Source: Epichloe hybrida (lineage: Eukaryota > Ascomycota > Sordariomycetes > Hypocreales > Clavicipitaceae). From it: a DNA stretch of 64,000 nt. The notes under the pieces were generated by a model. That model was given only the letters and a program-made list of their open reading frames with translations. It was not told the origin of the DNA and did not search any database. The number at the start of each line of letters is the position of its first letter. Positions within the stretch are counted from its first letter, which is position 1. A program made the position numbers and the translations under genes. The stretch lies in the NCBI GenBank assembly GCA_019022495.1, contig JAFEKR010000013.1, positions 1 to 64,000 on the forward strand, written 5' to 3'. Of this stretch, positions 11,959 to 23,758 are shown piece after piece.

Positions 11959-12882
11959 CTAGTTCAGCTTGAGGTAGCCCTTCTCAACAAGCCAGTTGAC
12001 GATTTGAGCGACACATTCTTCCACCGAGTTCTCATGTGTCTTGATTGTGATTTCAGGGTTCGCGGGCTCCTCGTACGGGGCAGAAATTCCAGTGAAGTCC
12101 TTGATCTCCCCGGCACGAGCCTTCTTGTAAAGGCCCTTGGGGTCACGCTTCTCAGCCACCTCGAGCGGGACATGGACAAAAACCTCGACGAAGAGAATGG
12201 GCTCTTGCTCGGATTCTGAAGAAGCGGCGTGCAGCTGGCGAGCAACATGACGGTCTGCCCGGTAAGGAGAAATGAAGGATGTGATGGCGATGGTGGAAGA
12301 GTCGGCGAAGAGCTTGGCAACCTGTGTGGAACGTCATGTGAATCAGCAGCATACATGAATTTTTTTTTTTTGGCATGATGTACGGCAAGTATGAGAAGGG
12401 GGCAGGCGTACTTCAGAGATGCGGCGGATGTTCTCGGTCCGGTCCTTCTCGGAGAATCCCAAGTCCTTGTTCAGCCCGAATCGCACGTTGTCGCCATCCA
12501 GGCGGTATGCGGCGCGGCCGAGATGTAAGAGGTGCTGCTCGAGAGCTGTCGCGACGGTGGACTTGCCCGAGGCCGAGAGGCCGGTGAGCCAGATGGTGAG
12601 GCCACGCTGGCCGCGGAGCTCGTTGCGCTCTTGGCGCGACAGGGAAGGGTGCCAGGTGATGTTGCTGGGGAGCAAGAAACATCAGTCCACTGGTTTCGCG
12701 ATGGTGATTACCAAAAATGTGAGGTGTGTTGTTGGAGGAGGGGTAGGAGGGGGGTGGGTAGAATGGGATTGCGCTTGAACGAGTAACGAGACGTGGATGG
12801 ATGGATTGGGGGAAGTGGTCGATCGTCTTGGACGTCGAGAGTCCGTTGTGTAGGTAGGTAGGTTACGTACTTACGTGGCCAT
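11959..12882 (-). CDS. MET14: Adenylylsulfate (APS) kinase
   Basis: Three exons on the minus strand, 12882-12875, 12664-12412 and 12321-11959, encode 207 aa (yeast Met14 is 202). Exon 1 is only 8 nt (ATGGCCAC) before GTAAGT; the joined start reads [13 protein letters not shown], the normal fungal N-terminus. The P-loop GLSASGKST is at about 31-39, then [29 protein letters not shown] and the lid region [16 protein letters not shown]. The enzyme phosphorylates adenosine 5'-phosphosulfate to PAPS, the second step of cytosolic sulfate activation. Exons 1 and 2 are separated by a 210-nt intron, the longest coding intron in the window. It converges with VMA5. Confidence 0.95.
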
Positions 12883-13339
12883 TTTTGAAAGGATGCTATG
12901 CCAGTGAAGTTTATCAGATGAGAAGAAGGATTGGAATTCTGGAGCAAAGGTGGAAAGGAAGGACAGCCCGAATCCTCAGGGGCCCCACCGCGATCTGAAA
13001 GAAGCAGAGCAGAGCAGAGCAAAGGGGATTCAATGGTCCCGTCTCTGAGGCCGGCGGCAAGCAAGATGCTCCTAGTTATTGTCTGTGTAAAATGTATCAT
13101 GCAAAACTCCGTAGTAAATACAGCCTTTTGACAAACACGAATGTAGTTTAAAGGAGACAGAAAAAAAAAAAGAAAAAAAAAAAAGCAGAATGAGAGACAG
13201 CAGCAGATCTACATGTTCCGTCTACGTGATTTTGGGCAGCACCTAAGACGACCAGACAGTAGTCAGTATATTGCATCGAAGTGTCCCTTCTCGGCCTCTT
13301 CTTCTCTCTCTCCTTCCAAGTTCTAGTCGGAGGTCTGTC
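12883..13339. other. APS kinase promoter and thioesterase 3' region
   Basis: The region lies upstream of the APS kinase start and downstream of the thioesterase stop, both on the minus strand. It holds purine-rich runs (A-tracts at about 13158-13182) and CAGAGCAGAGCA repeats near 13004-13021. I looked for the CYS3 consensus ATGRYRYCAT and saw no full match. Confidence 0.45.
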
Positions 13340-14399
13340 TCATGAATCCATCCCACTTACAGCAGCGTACTTTGGAGAAACAAACAATGCAGTTGCCTCG
13401 GCATACACCTTGGGCAGTTCTCCTGGGCTAGGCAATGATTCAATCTGGCCCTTCACCCAAGCCTTTCGGCCGTCCACCTTGGTAGTTTCCGCTCGGAGCA
13501 CCAAGTACGTTCCCGCGGGCGTCGGCTTCCGGTAGTTGATGTTCAAGTTGGCCGTGACGCCGATATTGTGAGGCAGAGCTCCGAAGCAGCATCGCCCGAG
13601 GCCCTCGTCGAGCATCGTCGCGAGAAATCCTCCGTGGACAAGACCGGGGTGGCCGCAGAGATCTTGTCCCACAAACACCACGGAGACAAGGGACTTGCCT
13701 CCATTCTCGACCCAAGCGTACGCTGGGACGGGGACCTTGCCCGGACCTGCCAGTGCGCTACCTGTGAGGCTGCGCGCTCGGTATTGACCTGGCATCGTCA
13801 TGTGCGGTCGTGACTCGGTGAGTTCCGGGCGCCGACGCAGCTCGGCGACCATTGGGTGGTTATTGATGGTTTCTTCAATGCGACGAGCCTCGGCATCGGC
13901 TTCGCCGGGGGTGAATCGCTTCAAGCTCTCTTCGTCGGAATAGAAGCCCATTCCTTGGCCCCTCAACGTGTACCATGAGGCATATGCTCCGGCGGAGCTG
14001 AAAGCCAACCCAAAGAGAACGTAGAATAGGCCGTTTCGAAGTGCGCGTCGGCCACTCGGCATGCCTGGGAGACATTAGACGGTCGTATTAGTTTGTACCA
14101 TCATCTAAAATGGACATCTGCGGAAAAAAAATGTCGTATTTCAATCTCTCACCGGAAGCTTGCGTAGCTTGGCCCTTGCCATTGCAGGCATCGCCAGGGG
14201 GATGTCCAATCGTTTTGCCGTCGGCAGCACTTGCGATTGCTGCTGAACTCCGTCCATTGATCGTGGTGGAATTAGAGTGCTCCCAGCGTTGCGAGAAACG
14301 GCCAGTCGAGCCTCTCGAGGGCGATGATGCCGGTGTGTCCAGTCGACATGCTGTCCATGCTTGTTGCGCCAGCCGGTATGTGACTGGCGGTTTGAACAT
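13340..14399 (-). CDS. Membrane-anchored hotdog thioesterase, probably mitochondrial
   Basis: Two exons, 14399-14153 and 14064-13340, encode 323 aa; the intron (GTGAGA...CCCAG) rejoins a split Gly codon. The N-terminus (MFKPPVTYRLAQQAW...) is rich in Arg, Ser and Thr and poor in acids, like a mitochondrial presequence. One hydrophobic segment (GLFYVLFGLAFSSAGAYASW) follows at about 92-111. The C-terminal half is a 4HBT/PaaI-type hotdog fold with HPGLVHGGFLATMLDEGLG, the family's HGG...D/E catalytic helix start. Such enzymes hydrolyse acyl-CoA thioesters; yeast Fmp10 is a comparable mitochondrial protein. The substrate cannot be inferred. The second exon alone starts with an ATG (14062), but the spliced form gives the better N-terminus. 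Confidence 0.8.
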
Positions 14400-14807
14400 G
14401 TTCGCGAGATAGTCCCAGCCGGAGTGCGCTTCTTCTTGTCAGCCAGATGAACAAAGATTTGCTTATCAAATAAATTTCAAGACGGAGTTCCGTACTTCGC
14501 GACTCCAAAGTTGAAGTTATCCGAGGTTCTACAGTCCCACTTTTCCTGTCGGGTACGAACCGAACTGATCGTCAATGTAGACGCTCTGTTTGTTTGGGTG
14601 CTTATTAACACCATTGCCCTGAAAGCCCGATACACCATCCGGATCAGCGACTGATGTCAACTTCGCATACGTCTCCTGTCTTGTACAAAACATATTGGCA
14701 TGGTAAACAGACTAATCGGTGCCTTATACACGCCTTGGACCCTTCCTGTTGTGATGCTGCAGATCGAAATCCTCTGTCATATGGCAGTGTGCCATATATG
14801 ATATATG
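14400..14807. other. Spacer between thioesterase and MAK21
   Basis: The region holds the probable promoter of the thioesterase gene and the 3' UTR of MAK21, both on the minus strand. No ORF or motif of note. Confidence 0.45.
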
Positions 14808-17800
14808 CTACAAACCATCCTCCTCCGCAGCCAACAGCTCTGCGTAATCATCCACTGATGCAAACATCGGCAGGTTCTTCAGGGCCTTTCTCCTGGACTT
14901 CTTCTTACTCTTCTCGTCGCTCTTCTTGTCACCACCCTCGTCATCTTCCACACCGACGGCTACCAACCCATCGGAACCAAGTTCATCATCCTCATCCAAG
15001 GCCACATCCATGTCCTCGTCATCGTCTTCATCAACTTCAACGTCACTTTCCAGAGAGAGAGCTGGAGATGATCCATCTTCAGAAGCCATATCAACATCAT
15101 CCAGATCATCAAACCCTGCTTCTGACCCGTCGTCCTCGATTTCTGGCTGAGTAGACACAAGAGCCTTCCAGACTTCATCTTCATCATTTTCAGTCTCCTC
15201 GCCATCAGCTTGCTTCTTCTTGCCCGCCGCCTTCGGCTCTCTGGCGGCGTGTTGGAAGTATTCATGGAAGAAGACATCATCGACAGCGATATCTTCAGCC
15301 TTCTTCTTCCAGAATGCAGCAGAATTGACAGGTATTGACATGGAGCCAGTACCTTTGCTTCCCAGCCAAATGTCACCCGAATCTTTCATCGCGCGTAGTG
15401 GCTGCATAATTGACGCACCACGTGCTGAGTCGGTTGACTTAGGATTACGGTACACAAATTTATCCAAGAATCGGATGAGAGTATGACTCTCCATATCAGG
15501 CTTTTGCACCTTCTTCTTCTTTTCTAACAGGACCTCGGCGAATACGCTCACAGAGGGATGGAAGTGTGCTTGGAAAGGAATCTGCGAGGAGTCAGTTTAA
15601 CACTTATTGACACTTGGGCGAAATCATCATGTGTTCTCTCATGCAACATACCATCTCCCACAAACAACTTCTTTGCGCGTTGCTGTGTTCGGGGTCACGC
15701 TTTCGGCCATCATACCCAGGTAATGCTGCTGATGTGTCGTCGTCGAAAATTGAAGCCTCAGGTTCTTCAACCAGCGTTGATAGACCAGGAAACGTTTGTC
15801 GCAGATGGGCTATGACGTAAAGTAATCCACAGACAAAGGGAGGTTGGTGGAGATTAGAAATCTGCAGCATTCTCTTGGCGAAAGCCTTCACTCTTCGAAC
15901 GTCGACGTCGCTCTTCAGAGCCCTTAGAAGCAGATTGAGGTATAGGGCTTGCTTGGATGACGTGACCAGACGGGGGTCCAACAATGATTCGTACAGTGTT
16001 CGATAGAAACGATCTGTAGCCAAGTTTCGGACTGCTGATAAGTGCTGGATCAATAACAAGGCCTGTATACCAGTATTGAAGTTGGCCGAGTGCGCAATTC
16101 TAAATAGCGTATCAAGGTGTTTTTCCATGCTGCGACTCGCATTAGCTCACATAGACTCATTAGCCCATTCAGTATAACCGAAAGGACTCACATTGCATCA
16201 TTTGCGCCGACGAATGGTGCAGCGCGATTCACACCAGTCAGTAACGCCGAAACCAGCTTGTCAGCAGCTTCTGTTTCGGGCACTGTGGAATTTCCCACTT
16301 TTGGTTTCTGAGTGTGATTTCCATCTGGCTTGCCACCATGTCTACCATCAGGCCTAGTTCTAGGTTTACGAGTATTTTTGGTAGCGCCAGAGCCATTCTC
16401 TAGAGGAATTCCCAAACTACCCGACTTAAGCATCGTGATGAAGAAGTCAAAGTAGATTCTAACAAGGTTTTCAGCGACAGCGGGCTCCTTGTTGCTCAAA
16501 ATGGTCTGGTTCAACGTGTTGACGGCGTAGTATTTTGATCGGTGGTCTTGTGAGGGATGAAGCAGGATACCTTGTTCAATGGATCGGATAATGATCGGTT
16601 TCATTCCAGGATGCGAAACTTGTAATTGCAGCAGAAGATAAGATGCTCGGGACGCAATCTTTCGGTCGCGATCGCCCAGCTTGTTCACAAGAAGGGTAAG
16701 CAAATTCGACTCCTGTTCCGGCTTCTCCCTGAGGAGACCATACACAAAATCCACAGCCTTCATTCGAGAGTATTCAATTTCATCGGAGCACCACGTCTCC
16801 AACAATTGAATGATTTTGAAGTATGTTTCCTTCAACCAATCTTCATACGCCCAGCATATCAGATGCTCCTCAGTAATTTTCCCGGGAAGTGGTTGACTAG
16901 GTGACCATGACTTGATTGCATGTTTCTGCAGGGTTCCCAGAAGTCCAGGCTGACCTTGGAAAGGACGCAACCGTCGTTCTGAGGGTAGCAGCGTTCCTGG
17001 GCCAAGTAAATCTACAAGAGCTCCGATAGCTCCGATAGCTTGTGCGCGGCTTTTCTTTGAAGCTAAATTCATGAGAGCTTCGAAAGCACGAGTGTTATGT
17101 ACGGGTGATTCCTGTACTGCCAGAGTCAGAGCTGAAACCTTGTCCGTGAGCGTGCCAGACGACATGATAGTAGACAGGAATTTGTGAGATGATGAAGCAA
17201 ATACGCTAGTTCTGTACTTGTTAGTGTCATTGTCTAGCAGAGCTTTGGCGTGCCATTTGAGTGCATCTGCAGCACCCACGAATGGTCCAAGTTGATCTAA
17301 TGTTGGTGCAGGCAGTTTTGGCAATTTGTACGCATGCCAGTCTGCCCGTGGTTCAAACGTCTTGAGTCCCCAAATTAGCTTCCGCTCGAGCTTCGAGGGT
17401 TTCAGGGTTCGGATCCTACTAACCATGTCACCAACTTTCTTTACGCGGCTTTTCACAATTTCCTCATCGTCATCAACTTCGCTGGCTTCCTCACTGGACT
17501 CATGGTCATCTGAGGACTCTTCGTCACCGATTACCTCATCCTCTTCGGGTTCGGATTCAATGGTGGCTTCGGGCGCTAAGCTAGAGAACCCGAGCTCTTT
17601 GGATAGAGCAAGGAGATCGTCTTTCAAGCTATTGTCTACCGGCGCGCTTGATCCTTTTGCGGCGTAAGTCTCGTCGTCAGAGTCGACACCGATGATGAGT
17701 TCGAAATCCTGCTCGTCGCCACCCAGAGCCTTTATTTCGGCAAGCAGAGCTTCTTGATCATCTTCATTCTGTTCCTTCGAAAGTCGTCCCTCCTCGGAGT

Positions 17801-18086
17801 GTCGTTGTCTTTTCTGTTCCTTCTTGATCCCGGCATTGGTGGGGGGCTTTTTTCGTTTGTGATCGTGAGAATTGAGACTTTGGTCAATTTTGGATGTAAG
17901 TTGAGCGAGAGCGTTGTCGTCAAAACTTTGCCTGTCTTTCTTGTCTTTGTGGCCCCGAGGGCCTTTGCCCTTTCGCTGTGGCTTGGCCATTTCGAAAAAG
18001 CTGAATGGCAGGTGGTTGTCCGGTAGTTGGGTAATGCTAACAAAAAATTGAGGCTCGGACAACTCGAACTTTTTCGACGGCGCCAT
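14808..18086 (-). CDS. MAK21: Ribosome biogenesis protein Noc1/Mak21 (CBF domain)
   Basis: Three exons, 18086-16192, 16129-15652 and 15581-14808, encode about 1048 aa (yeast Mak21 is 1025). The first part is charged (KGKGPRGHKDKKDR, acidic clusters around 180-230), then HEAT-like helices, then the CCAAT-binding-factor domain with ANDAIMEKHLDTLFRIAHSA across the first splice and LEKKKKVQKPDME across the last. The C-terminal quarter is strongly acidic (DVEVDEDDDEDMDVALDEDD). Noc1 pairs with Noc2 on early 90S/pre-60S particles in the nucleolus and is needed for 27S rRNA processing and export. A second in-frame ATG (MAKPQRKGKG) lies about 32 codons in and could be the true start. It is head to head with ProRS. 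Confidence 0.93.
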
Positions 18087-18508
18087 ATCTTATCAGAAGC
18101 CCCACCTGAAAACGGCAAGTACTAAGTACATGTATGTACGGAGCACCTTCGTCTCTTGCAAAGCTTGTTCAACCAGAAGCATAATTTCAAATTTAAAAAA
18201 TATTTCAAATAGAGTATAGCTCTACATTTTAAGAAATTACCTACGATTCACCAAATGTAGTCTAGTTCGCAGACTAAGGCAATGAATGAATCTTCAGTTT
18301 GAATCCTTAAGACGAGTATTACATTACATATGACTTGGAGCCAGGGCATCTTTCCATAACAGGCCTAGCTTCCATTGCTGCCAATGGCCACTCACTCACT
18401 GCCTTCACCTTCCCCTTCACATGTTCCGCATTATCGCTTATATGCTGCAGCTTGCCTCTTCAAAATGTGTGCATGAAAGATGATTCGTCAGTGGAACTTT
18501 GCAAAGCG
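18087..18508. other. Shared MAK21 / ProRS promoter region
   Basis: The region of about 420 bp lies between divergent start codons. It is AT-rich at 18180-18260 and has a partial TACGGAG motif near 18136. No other feature is visible. Confidence 0.5.
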
Positions 18509-18523
18509 ATGCCCTCTCAAAAA

Positions 18524-20566
18524 ATGAACTTGGCAAGACATGCAGTAACGCGACCGGCATATGCTAACGTTTCCAAACCCTTCCTTCACATCAGGTCGAA
18601 GATCGGGGCAAGAGCCCGTTCAACACTTTCGAAACTATGGGTTCCAACTGGTGGAGTTTCAGAAACTGAAGGAGAGAGTAAGGTTGGTTGTACTTTGTTG
18701 TAAGAATTCACAGCTGACATGTACGGTAGCTGGTCATAAAAAGCTTATCCGGGCTGGGTTTCTACGTCAGGTGAGTTCATCCTCCCCCCCACGGTATTAT
18801 TTTTCGAGTCTAATGTTGTTTTTAAGACCCAATCTGGTGTTTTTCAGCTGCTACCTCTGGGTCTGCGCGTTCAGAATAAAATAGAAGCTCTTCTTGACAA
18901 GCATATGGAGTCTGTTGGTAAGCGTCGCGGCCAGGCACGTATTTGGGAATCAAGCTGACCACTTTCTTTCAGGCGCATCAAAGCTATCATTATCAACAAT
19001 AACATCCGAAGAGCTATGGCGTCGAAGCGGAAGGTTCGATCAAGTATCCTCAGAGGTAGGCCTGTTCTCAAATTTGTCTTTTCGGACATGCATTAACAAT
19101 TGCAGCTTTTTCGACTGGCTGATCGCAAGCAATTCCCCATGATGCTGTCCCCAACACACGAGGAAGAAATAACGTCGCTGGTGGCAAGTACGCTGAAATC
19201 TTACAAAGATCTGCCATTGCGTCTTTATCAAATAAGTTAGTTCACCATATCCTCGTACGGAAATAAGCTGATAGTCAAGACAGCGAGGAAATATCGGGAT
19301 GAAATGCGTCCGCGCCATGGGCTTTTGCGGTCTCGTGAGTTTGTCATGAAGGATCTTTATACCTTTGACAAATCATTTGACTCTGCGATAAGCACCTACC
19401 GCGACGTCGCTGGAGCCTACCGTGCATTTTTCGCAGATTTAAAAATACCGATCCTAGTTGCGGAAGCCAGTTCAGGCGATATGGGAGGTGATCATAGCCA
19501 CGAATACCATTTGCCAAGTCCCATTGGTGAAGACACAGTCATTAGTTGTGATTCCTGTGACTATGCCGCAAATGACGAAGTTGCCACAGCGCGAAAAATA
19601 CCTTCTTCGCCCCCGTCAGTGTCAACACACAAAATCCGGGTGCAAGATATTCATGCCTGGCGTGGGATCACCAAGGACCGAAAAACGCTGGTCAATGCAT
19701 GGTATCCTGCAAGCGGAGGAACTGAAATCAACACACATGCTGTGAAGGAAGTCGTCGTGGATCTGGATACAAGTATCAACGACCCGGTTGAGGCTTGGAA
19801 GGAGGCCTTGTCTACTGGTGCAGAAGGTGGAAACTATAGCGACATCAAGATAATCAACATTGTCGACACGAGGCTTGCAAGCTCATACAGCGAGCTGGCC
19901 AAAGAACTCCCCATTATGCCAGCAGCCGACGGAGAGTACCCGAATGAGATTTGCCAGCTTCCAGTCATAACATCACATAATGGAGAGGGGCTGAATCTAT
20001 TGCGTCTGATACAAGGAGACGGTTGCCCTCGTTGCGAGACCGGTCAACTTCGCGTACACCGAGCACTGGAACTCGGCCACACCTTTTATTTGGGATCTCG
20101 CTACTCGGAACCTCTAGAGCTCTCGGTAACCCTTCCTAATTCGAAACATCCCATGCCAGTTGAGATGGGATGCTACGGAATTGGAGTGTCGCGAATATTT
20201 GGCGCTGTTGCGGAGCACAAGGCAGATGAGCGAGGCCTTGTATGGCCGAGAGCCATTGCACCGTTCGAAATCGTCGTGATCCCAACTTCGGGACTCACAG
20301 ATGCCACGCTCGGTTTCTACGATGACCTGACCCGCCAGTCAGCGTCTGGCTACAAGTTTGACGTGGTGTTGGATGATCGTAAGGAGACATTCGGGTGGAA
20401 AATGCAAGATGCCGACTTGATTGGATATCCCGTTACAATTGTGCTCGGAAAAGCATGGCGAGAAAAGGGCATTTGTGAGGTGCAATGTCGAAGTCTTTTA
20501 TTGAAGGAGAATGTTGCAGTCGGGGATCTCCCAAGCTACTTGAACACCGTGTTGAGGCGATTATGA
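18524..20566 (+). CDS. Prolyl-tRNA synthetase, probably mitochondrial
   Basis: Six exons, 18524-18677, 18730-18770, 18827-18917, 18973-19055, 19106-19235 and 19284-20566, join to 593 aa. The chosen start gives [18 protein letters not shown]..., an Arg-rich, acid-free presequence; an in-frame ATG at 18509 adds five residues. Bacterial-type class II ProRS features: [19 protein letters not shown], motif 1 region ([15 protein letters not shown]), [31 protein letters not shown], motif 2 ([20 protein letters not shown]) and motif 3 ([17 protein letters not shown]), then an anticodon-binding domain from about residue 490. The enzyme charges tRNA-Pro. Presequence and bacterial architecture argue for the organellar rather than the cytosolic enzyme. 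Confidence 0.93.
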
Positions 20567-20876
20567 AGCAGTGAACAACAAAGTGCTTGGTTTTCTGATA
20601 TATGCATCACTATGTACGAGTAAGAGGGACTACCCCGAGGCCAAACCAACAAGTCAATGCCAGAGGCTATGTATCATAGTGGAATGCCGAACCGGGAATA
20701 CTGTAATTTTATGACAAAATACCATCTGGTCTGTGACATGCAGGCAGGCAGCATCTGAGGTCACTACATAGAATTTGACCCCACCATCCGCCGAGGGGCA
20801 ACCAACCAAGCTTCAATTTTCAAAGTCCAGCCTCATCAGCAATCCTGTCGCGTGGACGACATATCAGCGCGACGCA
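20567..20876. other. Spacer downstream of ProRS
   Basis: About 310 bp holding the ProRS 3' UTR and possibly the promoter of the small coiled-coil gene. No motif is recognised. Confidence 0.4.
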
Positions 20877-21121
20877 ATGTCTGGGGAGAGAGAAACGAGG
20901 AAACCAAAGCACCCTATTAAGATAAAGTGACGGGGTTAAATAACAACTTGAAGGAGCTCGAGGCAATTGTACAGCGAAAACAGGCCAACGTCAGGGCAGT
21001 GGAAGAAGGTATGTCCCATGTTACCTCCTCTGTGTGTAATCATCGTTTCTAACCCACGTTTGAAATAGTTTTACGGCAAAAGATAATGGCCGCACAAGCA
21101 GCTCAACCACAAGAAGCTTAA
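20877..21121 (+). pseudogene. Small coiled-coil protein gene, apparently damaged
   Basis: One frame reads LNNNLKELEAIVQRKQANVR up to 21008, where a GTATGT donor starts an intron; the acceptor AAATAG before 21069 rejoins it exactly to VLRQKIMAAQAAQPQEA and a stop at 21121. Conserved splice sites and a heptad-like pattern argue for a real small protein of about 60 residues. The only nearby ATG (20877) is in another frame and stops after 17 codons, while the coiled-coil frame has a TAA just upstream (about 20920). A two-base slip in the GAGAGA run plus one nonsense change would explain this; an unseen 5' exon is the alternative. Family not recognised. Confidence 0.4.
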
Positions 21122-21248
21122 ATCCGAGTGCAAAAAGAAACAAAATTACCATTCGTGATGATCAATAGAAGAACGATGAAAGCTAGTTCGTCGCGAGTCA
21201 GACCCAGCGCATTCCGTAATCCGTGATGATACTGCCGCTTCTCTACGA

Positions 21249-22810
21249 TCATGAAAGAGCTCCCTCCAAAGCCGACAAACCCTCTAAAACACAGCAAATG
21301 AACTCTTTAAATTGGCCTTCTGCGGAATTCGCTGAGCCGCGCCAGACATCTCTCTGGCAAGCCCCCCAGTCCTTTTTTGTACCATTGGCGTTTGTGGAAT
21401 TAAGCTCCGCTGCCCAGTGAACTCCATAAAACCCCAAGCTCTGCCATGATTGAGGAGACGTTTGAGTATCAACACCTTTCCATAGGCGGTTTATAGAAAC
21501 TTCCATTACATAGGGAGTATCACCAAAAGGTATCGCAACATTTGTGCTGACCTGGATATTTTCGACCTTTCCTTTCCATAGTTGGGGATCATTGATTCTG
21601 ATATTGATTGGTTTCTGCAAGAATGCTTCTCCTGTCGACTCCTTGTGTCCGTCGCTAGTGATTACAATACTGTTGACTAGACTCAAGATTTGCGTTGGGA
21701 TTGGCTGAACTGTGTGGCCAGAATCGACTCGAAGACACCAGTCGTACTCCCGGTCAGGGGCAATGACGACCCATCTGAGTATAGGCCACTGACCTGGCGT
21801 CATCAAACGAACATTTTTCAATCTTGCTGGCCCGCTGTTAACCCAGATAACATCGATTGCCAGAATATCCTTTTGCAGCTTGATCGATATAGTGTCATGG
21901 CAGGTTATATTTTGATGGCTGTTGAAAAATCCAGTGGTCGGTTGCAAAAGATGGCGAATAGTGTTTGAAGCAAGGTTGGAACCCTCTAGCCTTGCCTCAA
22001 AGTCAGCACCGCCTCTCCTTGCATACTGCGATGCCATGTCTGCGAAATCGGTGTAGGGCATCTCGTTTCCGTTTCCTTGGATGGCCTTCTTTCGTCGCCG
22101 AATTATCACATGACCAAAATCCACACGCATTTGAAGTGTTTGTTTGAGACGGCGTTGTAAGGAATCTGTGGATGATATGAAACTCTGTCTGACTTTCTTC
22201 ATAATGTCATTAGCGATATAAGAAGCTTCCTGTATAGAAACCAGCTGTTCCGAGTGAATCTGTGGAGATGCTTGCGGGCGGCAGTCCAAGTCCACCTTGA
22301 CCGGACATTCTCCCCTAATTGGCCGCTGAACCAGGAAAAGACTTGAAAAGTTATGCTGAGCCAGTCTCATGTCATGAGTAGCCCAGTTGATCTCTTTGAG
22401 ACATTTGTCTAAGTTGCGTGAGTTTCGACTGTGCATGTGTATGGTATTTGGTCTCTCTTGAACGATCCAAACCTGATGGGCTTTCCTGAGAGCATCAAAG
22501 CAAGATGAATCAGCTAGCTCAAACATCGCTGGGAGGATGAATATGGTCTGTGCAATGATCAGCCGCGAACATATGATTAAGCTGCACGGCTAGGTAGGAG
22601 CTAGGAAGATACCTCGCATAGATTTTCACCTGGGGGAGGTTGTCCAAGATACTCTTCTTCAGCCTTGACGATAGCTTGTCGACGGTCTAGGTCCGCTTGT
22701 AATTTTTTGGTTGGCATTACGGGATGTTTCGCGAAGGCATGACCTCGTCGCTCGGCTTGATTGCCTCGATGTTGGTGACGACCCTTGCTGGACTCCATTG
22801 GCTCATTCAT
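21249..22810 (-). CDS. DUF7905-like fungal protein (start uncertain)
   Basis: Two exons, 22810-22613 and 22547-21249, joined by a 65-nt intron (GAG|GTATCT...GCACAG), give 498 aa. The junction reads NLCETIFILPAMFEL. A stretch LQMRVDFGHVIIRRRKKA followed by YTDFADMASQYARRGGADF resembles the conserved core of fungal DUF7905 proteins as I remember it, where an 'MR..FG' segment follows a KH-like region. The C-terminal part looks beta-rich (DWCLRVDSGHTVQP, SINRLWKGVDTQ). No function is known. The open frame extends upstream to about 23014 without an ATG, so a further 5' exon is possible and the N-terminus (MNEPMESSKGRHQHRG) is provisional. Confidence 0.6.
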
Positions 22811-23758
22811 TATAGGAGTTTGAATCTCAAACCACTGTTCTATGGAAACAAGGAAATGAATAAATAGTGACTTGAAGTCGGGATTATGTGTAACTTGCTG
22901 TAGGCAAGTTGCCCGAGTTTGAACTGAAAAGGCGTTGCCGTTTGGCAAACGACAGATGGAAGGTGCGTGCCTGACACGCCCGACACGCCCGACACCTGTC
23001 GAACAGCTGCTCACAGTCTCGCTCTGTGAATCACGCAGACTTCTATCTCAACATTGTTCCTCGTAGCATCTGCTGCTAAGATTCCCTGCTTCAGGAGAGA
23101 CATTTGTGTCCCTGTCAAAGGGACAACTAAAAGCGCATCCGTCAAAAGTAAATGTAGAAAGCAGCAGAAAAGTAGTCACTGCCAAGCTAAGCGAGTTCAA
23201 CTAACATACGGGGGAGGTGAACTTCCGTATGTTGTTATGGGCTGGCACAGACGAATGCTTATAGTTAACTATTACACTGCTCACATCCAGCCTTGAGGCA
23301 AAGTTTTTGGTGTCACATGGAGCACTATTGGGTTTCATAGTACCTCGATTGTTTTCCATTTCCTCATTGCTGCGATGAGAGTTGCTGCGTGAGCAGGTTA
23401 CAATTCAGCTGGTGTTTGAGCTGCTTATGCGTAAGCCACCTGCCGCTATTTCCACTTAATACGGACTTGAGCTGCAGTCGCGAACGGTGCCATTACATTT
23501 GACCATTAATATTACGAGACATGCATTGCAAACCTTAACGTTGGTCAAATTATAGCAATATCAGACATCAATTTTCCCATATTTCTGAATCCAGACGTAC
23601 ATACATACAACATCATCAAGTCTGCTAGTGAGAGGATGATGGTCAAGTCAAGGTGGGGCAGATGAAGTCAACAGGGGGCCTGCCGTAGTCGCGTCTCGAG
23701 TCGCGTAAATGGACAGCGGGTGTCCATTCCTTCACTATCTAGACATTTGCTGCACATT
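22811..23758. other. Divergent promoter region, DUF7905 gene and ORC1
   Basis: The region contains the open but ATG-less extension of the DUF7905 gene (22811-23014), a CGACACGCC/CGACACGCC/CGACACC repeat at about 22978-22996 and unremarkable AT-rich DNA. No further gene is supported. Confidence 0.45.
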
